Assembly (NCBI GenBank): GCA_026129465.1
Contig: JAHCIA010000001.1
Coordinates: 1,621,964 to 1,685,963 of the forward strand
Source of the DNA: Flavobacteriales bacterium
Lineage (GTDB): Bacteria > Bacteroidota > Bacteroidia > Flavobacteriales_F > PHOS-HE28
Length of the DNA stretch: 64,000 nucleotides
Reading direction: 5' to 3'
Position numbers and translations under genes: made by a program. The first letter of the stretch is position 1; each line of letters begins with the position of its first letter. The notes beneath the pieces are model-generated. The model saw only the letters and a list, made by a program, of their open reading frames with translations. It was not told where the DNA came from and ran no database searches. Shown here piece by piece: positions 8,768 through 17,145 of this stretch.

Positions 8768-11372
8768 GGAGCGAACGGAAGGCCTTTTCGTCCCACGTGC
8801 TCATGGGGGTTACCGCATAGACCATACGCGGCTCATGCGACACTGCTGCTTCATCGCCCAGGAACAGGTCATCGGCGGGGTCTGTGCCTTGCACGAAATA
8901 CTCGCCGAGGACGAGTTGGAGCTTGGCCCTGTCGCGATGGAAGTACTCTTCCAGCTGTGGGATCACCTTGTCCTTGAACACGCGGCGCAGTGCGGGTAGT
9001 GGGTCCGCCTCCTTGTGCAGTTCCCAGAAGTGGCTGTGGCCGATCTGGTGGTCCTCGTCCAGCAGTTGCACCAAACGCGCGTTGATGCGGTCCAACATGG
9101 CGGTGATGTTGATGGCCGAACCCTGCAATGGCTTGAGCATATCCGCTTTCGGCATCATGGCCACGAAGCTGAAGCGACGGCGCAAGGCAGCATCGAGCGC
9201 CTCCACGCTGCGATCGGCGGTGTTCATGGTGCCGATGATGTAGAGGTTGTCCGGAATGCTGAATGGTTCCTGGGAATATGGCAAGGTCACTTCTAGCGCT
9301 TCCGGACGGCCTTTGCGTTTGTTCTCTTCGATGAGCGTGATCAGCTCTCCGAAGATGCCCGCAACATTGCCGCGGTTGATCTCGTCGATGATCAACACGA
9401 AGTGCTTGACCTCAGTTGTAGCCTGTGCAGATGCGGATGCCCGTACGAAGAAGTCGCGCTTGATGTCCTCCTTCCTCAGTTTATAGATGGTCTGCTGAGA
9501 GAACTGCTTGTTGTAGATCTCTTGGTACGGAATGTCCTCGTCGACGACCAGCCACTCCACCGTCCGGAAGTGAGGGTAGCCGATGGGTGAGTCTGCGTGG
9601 TAGGTGTAATCGCCGGTGACCTTGCCTATCGCACGCACACTGTAGAGGCCGTTGGTGATCACGACGTAATCATCCTTACGCAAATGGTGTACGAAAAAGC
9701 TCATCGCCTTGGGGCCGTAAATGGTCTGATCTGACCGCCTTTCCAATGCTCTGATCTCCTGTTCGCTTTTACCGGTCAGGTCGTGCTGGTCCAGAAATCC
9801 GATAGCGATCACGTTGTTCTTGATGCAATACTCGTAGATGAGCTGGTCTTCGGGGTTCTGTGAATCGCCCAAGGAGATCTTGTAGAATTCGGGCTTGTCG
9901 TACTGATCCGGAGTGAAACTCAATATGGTCCTCACTTTAGCCGCCTCGCCGCTGGCGTGGTAGTCGGCCAGGCGGACCATCTGCTTCAAGATGCCTGGTC
10001 GCACATCATACTTCACGAACGTATCGCCCTCTTCCGGTTTCAATGGCTTGATGCCCTCCACAAAGTCCTCATAACTGAAGCTCTGGTGGAAGGTGCAGAA
10101 GCCGATCCGCCCATCCGCCTTCCCCCAGTCCCGGATCAACAAGGCGTTGAACCGCTCACGCAGCTTGTCGTGGTCGTCCTTGTGCTGGGCATAGTAGGCG
10201 GGGTCGCATACGGCCACAGCGGCGCCCACGGTGTGGAAGGTCTTGCCGGTACCGGGTGGACCATAGAAAATGCGGTTCAGGGGAGTGCTCATTCGCTTCT
10301 GCTCAATTGCGGTGCTGTTCGTTGGCTGCGGCGATCCCTGGCTGACGACCCAGTTCCGCAACTTGTTCAATGTTCCTGCCTGCGCAGGATTGAGACCAAT
10401 GGCCTCATCAATGATCCGTAGAGCCGTGTCGGGGTGCTCCAGGTAGATGAAGCCGTTCTGGCCCATGCGCTGCTTGTCCTCCAGGTAGCCCTTGGCCTTG
10501 ATGTCGTCCAACTTGTTCGGCAGGACCAGGGATAGGGAGCGGTCGCCGATCACGTTGTAGAGATTGCCATCACTGGCTTGTGGCTTGTCCTTCAAGAACC
10601 GCCCCTTGCCATAGAAGCCCACCACCTTGCCTTGGCTGTGGAAGATGACCAGGTTATTTTCGCCCTCCAGCTTTGGTGGAGCCGTATGCTGCACGAACCC
10701 AAGAACCTGTCCAGCCGGGTTGCGGGCGTTCTCCAGGTCGAAGTTCCAGCTCTCCATGGGCGTGTTGCCCGCCTTCACGTAGTCATGGTTGCTCTTGTCC
10801 TGACTTGGTCGCGTCCAATCATTGCTGTTCCACGTAAGGTTCACCATGATGAGCCCCAGTGGACCCGCCAGTTCCGACACCGCAACACCGTTCACCACCG
10901 CATACCGCAACGCTTCGTTGTCCGTGCCGGAACCCCGACGGATCTCCACCAGCTTGGTGCCCTTGATCTTCTCATACTCCCATCGCATGGCCTTCTCGTT
11001 CAAGGCCAACAGTTCAGGCGGAATGTCCGCCCAAGTGGGCACGGTGAACTTCACGATGGCCGTTTCGCCCCTGGGCTGGAAGTAGTGCACGTTGGGATTG
11101 AGTTCCTGCGGTACCAAAGGCACATCGGCCTCCATCAACAGCAGGCCCACACGAATGCCACCCACGCCCTCGCTATGCCGGAAGGCCGCCCTCACGCCGA
11201 ACTCCATCAGGCTCTTGCCCCGGTGCAGGGCCATGCGCACATGGTAGGGGTCCGCGCCGATGCGCTGGAACAGATCGTGAGCGCTGCGGATGAAAGCATC
11301 GTAGCTGGCCTTGTCCTGAAGCCCAGTATAATGCGCCCGCAAGGCTCGCAGGTGGTCCTCCGTGTAGTCCAT
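8754..11372 (-). CDS. mcrB: McrB-type AAA+ GTPase with an EVE-like domain inserted in the motor
   Basis: This 872-residue protein has three parts. Residues 1-360 form an N-terminal region presumed to recognise DNA; I do not recognise its fold. The AAA+ motor starts with Walker A GPPGTGKT (about 371). The Walker B/McrB signature LIIDEINRGN follows only at about 657, then GTMNTADRS and a LRRRFSF arginine motif. The long gap between Walker A and B is filled by about 150 residues (roughly 485-637) beginning FTPDQYDKPEF and containing AMSFFVHHLRKDDYVVITNG. This has the look of an EVE/PUA-like modified-base reader. McrC follows with overlapping codons. The first gene of the pair starts just after a -7-like TAGTTTAG at 11386-11379. 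Confidence 0.9.
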   Translation of the reverse strand: MDYTEDHLRALRAHYTGLQDKASYDAFIRSAHDLFQRIGADPYHVRMALHRGKSLMEFGVRAAFRHSEGVGGIRVGLLLMEADVPLVPQELNPNVHYFQPRGETAIVKFTVPTWADIPPELLALNEKAMRWEYEKIKGTKLVEIRRGSGTDNEALRYAVVNGVAVSELAGPLGLIMVNLTWNSNDWTRPSQDKSNHDYVKAGNTPMESWNFDLENARNPAGQVLGFVQHTAPPKLEGENNLVIFHSQGKVVGFYGKGRFLKDKPQASDGNLYNVIGDRSLSLVLPNKLDDIKAKGYLEDKQRMGQNGFIYLEHPDTALRIIDEAIGLNPAQAGTLNKLRNWVVSQGSPQPTNSTAIEQKRMSTPLNRIFYGPPGTGKTFHTVGAAVAVCDPAYYAQHKDDHDKLRERFNALLIRDWGKADGRIGFCTFHQSFSYEDFVEGIKPLKPEEGDTFVKYDVRPGILKQMVRLADYHASGEAAKVRTILSFTPDQYDKPEFYKISLGDSQNPEDQLIYEYCIKNNVIAIGFLDQHDLTGKSEQEIRALERRSDQTIYGPKAMSFFVHHLRKDDYVVITNGLYSVRAIGKVTGDYTYHADSPIGYPHFRTVEWLVVDEDIPYQEIYNKQFSQQTIYKLRKEDIKRDFFVRASASAQATTEVKHFVLIIDEINRGNVAGIFGELITLIEENKRKGRPEALEVTLPYSQEPFSIPDNLYIIGTMNTADRSVEALDAALRRRFSFVAMMPKADMLKPLQGSAINITAMLDRINARLVQLLDEDHQIGHSHFWELHKEADPLPALRRVFKDKVIPQLEEYFHRDRAKLQLVLGEYFVQGTDPADDLFLGDEAAVSHEPRMVYAVTPMSTWDEKAFRSLHEKV

Positions 11373-11378
11373 GGCAGG

Positions 11379-11386
11379 CTAAACTA
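11379..11386 (-). promoter_or_regulatory. -7-like element TAGTTTAG before mcrB
   Basis: TAGTTTAG ends 6 nt before the ATG of the McrB gene and differs from TAnnTTTG at one position. It supports the chosen start and a near-leaderless mcrBC transcript. Confidence 0.4.
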
Positions 11387-11443
11387 GGCCTCATCCATTT
11401 ACCAGCCGCTGGTGCTCAAGACATTGCCCTTCATCCACTTGTG

Positions 11444-11451
11444 TACTTTTG
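11444..11451 (+). promoter_or_regulatory. -7 element TACTTTTG with TTG -33 box
   Basis: TACTTTTG fits TAnnTTTG; a TTG at 11424-11426 lies 17 nt upstream, a usual spacing for Bacteroidota promoters. The ATG at 11458 is 6 nt downstream, which decides the start of the next gene against the in-frame TTG at 11449. Confidence 0.6.
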
Positions 11452-11457
11452 ACCGCC

Positions 11458-11859
11458 ATGCGCATCCGCAAACCCACGCACAGCAGGAACAAGGCCCGGC
11501 GTATCAGCCCCTTGGCTGGTGTGGACTATGCCGCGCTGTCGCGCAAAGCGAAATTCGTAGGAAGCCCCGTGCATAAGTCCGTGCATACCTGGCTGGGCAA
11601 CCCGCAGCTCATCCCAAAGGCCAATCGCAGCATTTGCCCGGAACAATGGCGCACAGAGAAGGACAGGAAAATGTTGGAGAAGCAATTGAAGAAGGCCATC
11701 AACGATGGAAAGGTTTCCGCCATGCATCTGGGCGGATTCCCCAAACAGGTGTGGTGCCGCATCGAGGGCCGGGTGTACGAGGGCTTCCTGATCGAACAAG
11801 GCCAGGGCACATACAAAGGCTATCCATTGGACCAGGAAGAATGCCCACCGGGCTTATGA
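11458..11859 (+). CDS. Small basic protein of unknown function in the defence island
   Basis: This 133-residue protein is basic, especially at its N-terminus (MRIRKPTHSRNKARR), and contains VHTWLGNPQL and MHLGGFPKQVWCRIEGRVYEG. I do not recognise a family. No signal peptide or membrane segment is visible, so it should be cytoplasmic and could bind nucleic acid. Its stop lies 7 bp before the next start, so the two genes form one operon. The pair is divergent from mcrBC and convergent with the methyltransferase-helicase system. Position makes an anti-phage or toxin-antitoxin role plausible, but nothing in the sequence proves it. Confidence 0.65.
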   Translation: MRIRKPTHSRNKARRISPLAGVDYAALSRKAKFVGSPVHKSVHTWLGNPQLIPKANRSICPEQWRTEKDRKMLEKQLKKAINDGKVSAMHLGGFPKQVWCRIEGRVYEGFLIEQGQGTYKGYPLDQEECPPGL

Positions 11860-11866
11860 ACAGGCT

Positions 11867-13192
11867 ATGAGCGGATTGAAATTCGAACACGGTTGGGAAG
11901 ACCCAGCAGGGGCCGAGGGGGCCGAATACCGAGCCACCTGGGGCAGCCTTACGGTGCGTGTGAACGACTGGCCGGTATCGAAGTACTACGACCAGGAAGT
12001 GCGGTCCGTATCCACGCGGCTCTACCTGCCGCTCTATCCGGTCGCGGAATGGATGGTGGAGAACTGGTGGTCCATCCTGCACGAGGTGGAGAACGGCCAC
12101 AACCTATCCGATCCCGAATATCCCGTACGCCACGACCTGAACCGCGCCACCGGAGCCTTTGCGCTGCCGCCATTGCGCTTCAGCTCCCTGGGCGAGGCGA
12201 TCGAACTGCGTTGGCGGCGGGCGGAACTGCCCTCCAAGCGGGTGGAGTTCCTCTCCTACGGCAAAGCCATTCTGGACCTGCAACAAGTCGAGGACGAACT
12301 CACGCGCTTCATCTCCATCGTCATCGAACGGCTGCATTCCTTCGAGGTGAAGAATACACCCCTCCAGCAGGATTGGGCCGCCATCCAGGCGCTGGATGAG
12401 GACGAGCGCGCCTTCTGCAAAGCCGCAGCCTTGGCGGGCATGGACCCCTTCGCCATCAGCAAGGCCGATGTGCGGCGGCTCGAAGAGGCGGCCAAGCTGC
12501 TGCCCGAGCACTTACTCGAAGACCTGCTGGCCATCCTGCGGACCGACGAGTTCAGCAAGGCCCGCAAGGAATTGGACGCCTTGGACCAACTCACCCAAAC
12601 GAACGCCGCGCCCCAGCGCCGTCTGGCACGCCTGAGGGGTTCCTTGAGCCATGGCTCAGGACCAGTGCCCTACCGTGTGGGTTATGCCCGCGCCGGTGAG
12701 GTACGCGAGGCCTTGGGCCTCAACGGCGATCTGCTTGCCACCACGGACCGCTTCATGGAAGCGGTGAAACTGCAGGCCCAAGGCGGCGTGCAAGGGCACC
12801 GGTTCCAATTGACCGAGCTGGAAGGCTACCTGGGCTACGCAGGCAAGGACAACGCCTGCTTCGTGCTGGGCTCCGAAACGGACAGCCCGCGCGGCCGCTT
12901 CAAGCTGGCCCGCTGCCTGCACGATTTCCTGTACGGCTCACCGGGCACCGCCCAGGTGGTGACCAAGGCTGACAGCTTCCAACAGCGGGTGAACCGCAGC
13001 TTCGCCGCGGAACTGCTGGCGCCAGGGCGCGTGCTGGCCAAGCGTGTGCGCAAGCCCTTCGTGGTGCCCAGCGAATTGGAAGACCTTGCCGTGGAGTTCG
13101 GCGTCTCATCCTGGCTCATCAAGCACCAGTTGGAGAACCACAAGATCGCCAAGGTGCACAGCGGGTATGACGACGGCGACGGTTTCTACTGA
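11867..13192 (+). CDS. Defence-island protein with degenerate ImmA/IrrE-like domain
   Basis: This 441-residue protein has no recognised N-terminal domain. It begins with about 110 residues containing EWMVENWWSILHE, followed by helical stretches with many charged residues. The last 130 residues resemble the ImmA/IrrE metallopeptidase fold: RFKLARCLHDFL, then RSFAAELLAPG, then LAVEFGVSSWLIKHQL. In active members the first segment reads close to F-LAHELGH; here the HExxH motif is lost (the aligned part is ARCLHD), so zinc binding and catalysis are unlikely. It is cotranscribed with the small basic protein before it. A sensor or regulator role beside the restriction systems is inference. Confidence 0.6.
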   Translation: MSGLKFEHGWEDPAGAEGAEYRATWGSLTVRVNDWPVSKYYDQEVRSVSTRLYLPLYPVAEWMVENWWSILHEVENGHNLSDPEYPVRHDLNRATGAFALPPLRFSSLGEAIELRWRRAELPSKRVEFLSYGKAILDLQQVEDELTRFISIVIERLHSFEVKNTPLQQDWAAIQALDEDERAFCKAAALAGMDPFAISKADVRRLEEAAKLLPEHLLEDLLAILRTDEFSKARKELDALDQLTQTNAAPQRRLARLRGSLSHGSGPVPYRVGYARAGEVREALGLNGDLLATTDRFMEAVKLQAQGGVQGHRFQLTELEGYLGYAGKDNACFVLGSETDSPRGRFKLARCLHDFLYGSPGTAQVVTKADSFQQRVNRSFAAELLAPGRVLAKRVRKPFVVPSELEDLAVEFGVSSWLIKHQLENHKIAKVHSGYDDGDGFY

Positions 13193-13204
13193 TCGGCGCC
13201 CGGC

Positions 13205-16200
13205 TCACCCGGCCACCCTATACCTCGCCCCCTTCTTCTCCCCCTGCCGCTCCACCTTCCCTTCGGCCAGCAGTTGTTTGATGGTCGGGTTCCATCCATC
13301 GGCACTTACGCCGCTGCCTTCCAGTATGGCGCTCTTGCCGTGCCAGCCCGTGTTGGCCCGCAGGAACTTGAGGATGGCCGCTGAGCCTGCCAGCCGGGGC
13401 TGGGCTTGGCCGTTGCTGTGTGCGCTTTCCGGGGCACGACTTGCCGCGCGTTTCGGTGGTGGCGGTTCATCCAACACCTGCCCGAACAAGGTGCCCTCAT
13501 CCGTCAACCCCGTTACACCGGGGTCGCTCACCATGCCGCCAGGTGCCTCCTCCTCCTGGGGCAGCTCAATGGCATCGTACTCCTCCTTGCTCAGCGCCAG
13601 CTCCGGGTCCACCACCTTGGCCTGCTCCCAGCTCAAACCATACAGCTTGCACACCAGCGCGTCGATCTCGCGCTCCAGGGCGGTGGTGTCTTGCTTCTTG
13701 CGCTTTCCGTTTAGAATACCATCGACAAGAGCCTCAATTGGCTTCGGGTTGTAGACTCGGAGCAATGGCGCATCCAACAGAGGCTCGCTGTCAATCTGAA
13801 AGTTGGAGCCTTGTAGCTTCCCTTGGGTACGAAACCAGAACTCCATCAATTTGGAGTTAAGTATCGCGGTCAGGAACTTGGGGCTGTTGCGCTTTGTCTT
13901 GATGACGTTGAATGCCATCATCACATACATCTCAGCCTCTGTGTAGGTGAAGCTTGGCCGCTCGCACTTTCGAATCGATAGTATCCTCGGTCCACTAAAG
14001 AAACCCTCTGTCCGTGGCCAATGAAGATGGTAGTACTCCAAACGCCCGTTGAGATTTTCCCTGCGCGCAGCCATAATGCTGCGATAAGGGGAAAGATGCT
14101 TCACAAGGGATGGTGCGTCACCCTTGTATCCGGTTTTCGTCAGGTAGAGTAGTTCTTGGCGATAGCCTGCGACATCGAGATAGCGGCCCGTATCGCTCGG
14201 GTCGATGCACGGCTTCACATAACTGCGTTCCTTCGGGGACAGGTGGTCAAATGCTCCGCGTTGCACAACGAACACGCCGTCTCCAATGCGAATCTTCGAT
14301 TGCTCAATCAGTTCTGGCGAGATGCGCTTAATGTTCCTTGAGTTGACAATGTCCGGATTAGGAACAATCCCCTGCGCTATTTCAGCATCCTGTAGTCTGA
14401 AGTTCGAAGCATTCCGAATTGCTGCAACGACATCGGCCTCGCTGACATCATCAAACGTGATGTACCTACCTTTAAGGATGGCTGGCGTAACGACAACACT
14501 TGCCTTGCGTGCTGGAATGCCCCGGTCCGTGAAGTCGAGAAATTGGACGAGCTCTGAATCACTTATGTCTGGTGCAGTAAGCAGAGAGTACTTCACCGGG
14601 TATGATGCACGCGGAATTGATTTGGATAGTACAAAGACCATCGTTTGAACACCCGCCGACTTGAAGACTTTGCGATCTCCAAAATCGGTGAAGGTCAGGA
14701 TCTCCGTTTCGGCTAAAACCTTTGCTCGAAGGGTCGATGCGCCTGCGCTGGTAATCCAGTTGTTCTGTGCGATAAAGCAAACAACACCCTCGGGTCGAAG
14801 CTTGTCGATAGCGCTACAGGCAAATGCGTACCACAGGTCCATCTTTCCCTGATAGTAGTAGCCCTTGGTTTTGATGCCATCAAAGGCCTCTCGATTCGTG
14901 TACTCCTTAATGTAGGGCGGATTGCCGATGAGTATGTCAAAGCCAGGGATAGCCGTTGCAACTGGGTTGAGTATCTCGGGAAAGTCCAGTTGCCAGTTGA
15001 AGTAATCCAGCGGCTTGTCCTTCTGCTTAGCGAGTCTCAATTGACCCAACGTTTCCTCAAATGCTGCCAGTTCCTCCTTCTGCTCGGTGGCTTTCACCAT
15101 TTCTGTCTTGGTGAGGTCACCGATGCGGCCCACGCTGCTCATGTGTGCCTTGAACCTGTCCCTGTTCAGTTCCAATTGCTTGCTAAGCAGGTCGATCTTC
15201 AAGGCGCGCACCTCGGTCGCCAACTTCTCCTTCTTCGCCTTTGGCTGGTCCCGGAAGTAGAGCTCTGTCTTTGTGTGCAGGGCATCGATTAACGCACGCA
15301 TTTGCTTTACGCGATCGGTGGTGCCCTTCAGTTCCCAATCGATCTCAAGCACCTTGCCATTGAACTTGCCCAGCAGGCTGTCGCCCACCACGATCTTGTA
15401 GTCCAAGTTGGGCAGGGTGCGGGGCCGCGGCTCATCCACAATAATGCTGAGCCAGAAGCGCAGCCGCGCGATGTCCACCGCGCCGCGTTCGATGTCCACA
15501 CCGTAGATGCTGTGCTGGATGATGCGCAGCTTCACCTCGGCGGGCTCCCATTCCGCCAAGCCCCAGGTGCTGCTGAACTCATCGGGGCTGAACTCCTGCA
15601 GGTGGTACACGGCCTGGAACACCTCGTGCAGGATGCCCATGGGGAAGGCGCCGCTGCCAATGGCCGGGTCGCACACCTTCACTTCGTAGAGCGCCTTCAG
15701 CAGCAGGCCGCTGTAGCGGCTCAGGCCCGCGCCGGTGCCGTCCTTCAGGAAGCGGCGCAGTTGGTCTTCGAGGCTTGGGCTTTGGTGAGACTCCGGATAG
15801 GCGGGTCCCGCAGCGCTTTCGCGCTGCCCGCCTTCCGGAGTGACGGCTGCGCCGTGGCGCTCCAAGTAGTTCTTCAGGTACTGTGTCAGGCTCTCCTGGC
15901 ACATGTAGTGTACGATCTCCTTCGGTGTGTAGAAGGCGCCCTTGTCCTTGTTGTCCTCCAGCAGGTTCTCGAAGATGTGCCCGAGCATCTCGGGATCCAC
16001 GGCCAGGGTCTGTTCCTCCGGCCCGGCCTCGTGTACCGTGAAGTTGTAGGCGTTCAGGAAATCCAGGAAGCCGCGCTTGTCGGGGTCCTCGGCCTGGGCG
16101 GGTTTGCTGAAGAGCTCGGGTGGGAAGGTGAGCAAGCGCGTCTTGCGGTCCAGTTCATCCATGTCAAACAAGCCGCCATTGAGGAATGGCACCTTGCGGA

Positions 16201-17140
16201 TCGTGCCGTCGGGCATACGGTATTCGTCCTCCTTTCGGTCACCGTTGTTGAGCGTATCGAAGAAGAGGTCCACCAGTACGTTCGGGTAGAAGCCATCGTT
16301 GCCGCCGCTTTCGCCAAAGAGCTTGAAGACGAAGTCGTGTTCGCCGTCCTTATAGTTGGTAGCCGTGGCGCCGAGCCAGCGCTTCTTCTGCAAAAAGTAG
16401 AGGAAGACCAGCCGGCCCATGAGCTTCTTGCAGAAGTCGCGGGCGTCCTTCTCGCTGCCGTTGAAGTAGGTGGCCAGCTTGGGGCTGGGTGCGCCGGTCT
16501 TCTTCTCCACCCACTTGCCCTTCTCCTTCACCATGCGCTTGCCGGTGAGGTGCTCCACGAAGGCCTGGTAGTGCTCCTTGTATTCTTTGAAGAAGGCCTT
16601 GCTCACCTTCTCCACGCTGAAGGCATCGAGCAGGTCCTTCAGGATGGACCTTCCGGCCTTGTCGGTGAGCGCCTCGAACTGGCGCGCAGCGGTGAGGCAT
16701 TTTTCGCCCCGGCCCAGCAGATAGGTGTAGCGCTTGGGGTTGGTGGTGTCCCAGGTGCCATCGTCCTTCAGCGTGTTGCTGTAAAAGCTGAAGCGCCACA
16801 GGCCCTGGGCGCTGTCCACAAAGGCAATGAGTGCGCCGCTGAGGCCGCTTTGCTTCACGGGCTGCTCAATGGCCTTGCGCACGGCCACGCGGTTGCGTGT
16901 GAGGTCCACGCCGGGCATCACCTCCACCTCGAAGAGGGCCACCTGGTTGCCATCGGCCAGCTGCACATCGCCGAACTGGAGCATGCGCTGCACCTGTCTG
17001 CGGCCCTGCTGGGTGGTGGCCGCGTGCTCCACGGGCCGGGCGAACACGTCGCGGCCGGGGAAGAGGGCGGTGATCAGCTGCTTCCAGTGCTCGCGGTCGT
17101 AGGGCTTTTCCAGCAGCGCGCGGATCTCTCTCTCGGTCAT
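13205..17140 (-). CDS. Eco57I-type N6-adenine DNA methyltransferase, large multidomain
   Basis: This protein of about 1311 residues carries an Eco57I/N6-methylase core: motif I CDPAIGSGAFPMG near residue 490 and catalytic NPPYIKEY near 738, a target-recognition region after that, and a C-terminal winged-helix-like tail. The first 150 residues contain VALFEVEVMPGVDLTRNRV, which recalls the nuclease-like start of type IIG and ISP enzymes, but no clear ExK is present. ATG 17140 is 5 bp after the helicase stop; a TTG at 17149 would overlap it. Coding DNA for about 13.7-15.1 kb is visibly lower in GC than the flanks, matching the recognition region. It works with the upstream PLD-helicase, probably as modification plus restriction. 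Confidence 0.85.
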   Translation of the reverse strand: MTEREIRALLEKPYDREHWKQLITALFPGRDVFARPVEHAATTQQGRRQVQRMLQFGDVQLADGNQVALFEVEVMPGVDLTRNRVAVRKAIEQPVKQSGLSGALIAFVDSAQGLWRFSFYSNTLKDDGTWDTTNPKRYTYLLGRGEKCLTAARQFEALTDKAGRSILKDLLDAFSVEKVSKAFFKEYKEHYQAFVEHLTGKRMVKEKGKWVEKKTGAPSPKLATYFNGSEKDARDFCKKLMGRLVFLYFLQKKRWLGATATNYKDGEHDFVFKLFGESGGNDGFYPNVLVDLFFDTLNNGDRKEDEYRMPDGTIRKVPFLNGGLFDMDELDRKTRLLTFPPELFSKPAQAEDPDKRGFLDFLNAYNFTVHEAGPEEQTLAVDPEMLGHIFENLLEDNKDKGAFYTPKEIVHYMCQESLTQYLKNYLERHGAAVTPEGGQRESAAGPAYPESHQSPSLEDQLRRFLKDGTGAGLSRYSGLLLKALYEVKVCDPAIGSGAFPMGILHEVFQAVYHLQEFSPDEFSSTWGLAEWEPAEVKLRIIQHSIYGVDIERGAVDIARLRFWLSIIVDEPRPRTLPNLDYKIVVGDSLLGKFNGKVLEIDWELKGTTDRVKQMRALIDALHTKTELYFRDQPKAKKEKLATEVRALKIDLLSKQLELNRDRFKAHMSSVGRIGDLTKTEMVKATEQKEELAAFEETLGQLRLAKQKDKPLDYFNWQLDFPEILNPVATAIPGFDILIGNPPYIKEYTNREAFDGIKTKGYYYQGKMDLWYAFACSAIDKLRPEGVVCFIAQNNWITSAGASTLRAKVLAETEILTFTDFGDRKVFKSAGVQTMVFVLSKSIPRASYPVKYSLLTAPDISDSELVQFLDFTDRGIPARKASVVVTPAILKGRYITFDDVSEADVVAAIRNASNFRLQDAEIAQGIVPNPDIVNSRNIKRISPELIEQSKIRIGDGVFVVQRGAFDHLSPKERSYVKPCIDPSDTGRYLDVAGYRQELLYLTKTGYKGDAPSLVKHLSPYRSIMAARRENLNGRLEYYHLHWPRTEGFFSGPRILSIRKCERPSFTYTEAEMYVMMAFNVIKTKRNSPKFLTAILNSKLMEFWFRTQGKLQGSNFQIDSEPLLDAPLLRVYNPKPIEALVDGILNGKRKKQDTTALEREIDALVCKLYGLSWEQAKVVDPELALSKEEYDAIELPQEEEAPGGMVSDPGVTGLTDEGTLFGQVLDEPPPPKRAASRAPESAHSNGQAQPRLAGSAAILKFLRANTGWHGKSAILEGSGVSADGWNPTIKQLLAEGKVERQGEKKGARYRVAG

Positions 17141-17145
17141 GACGG

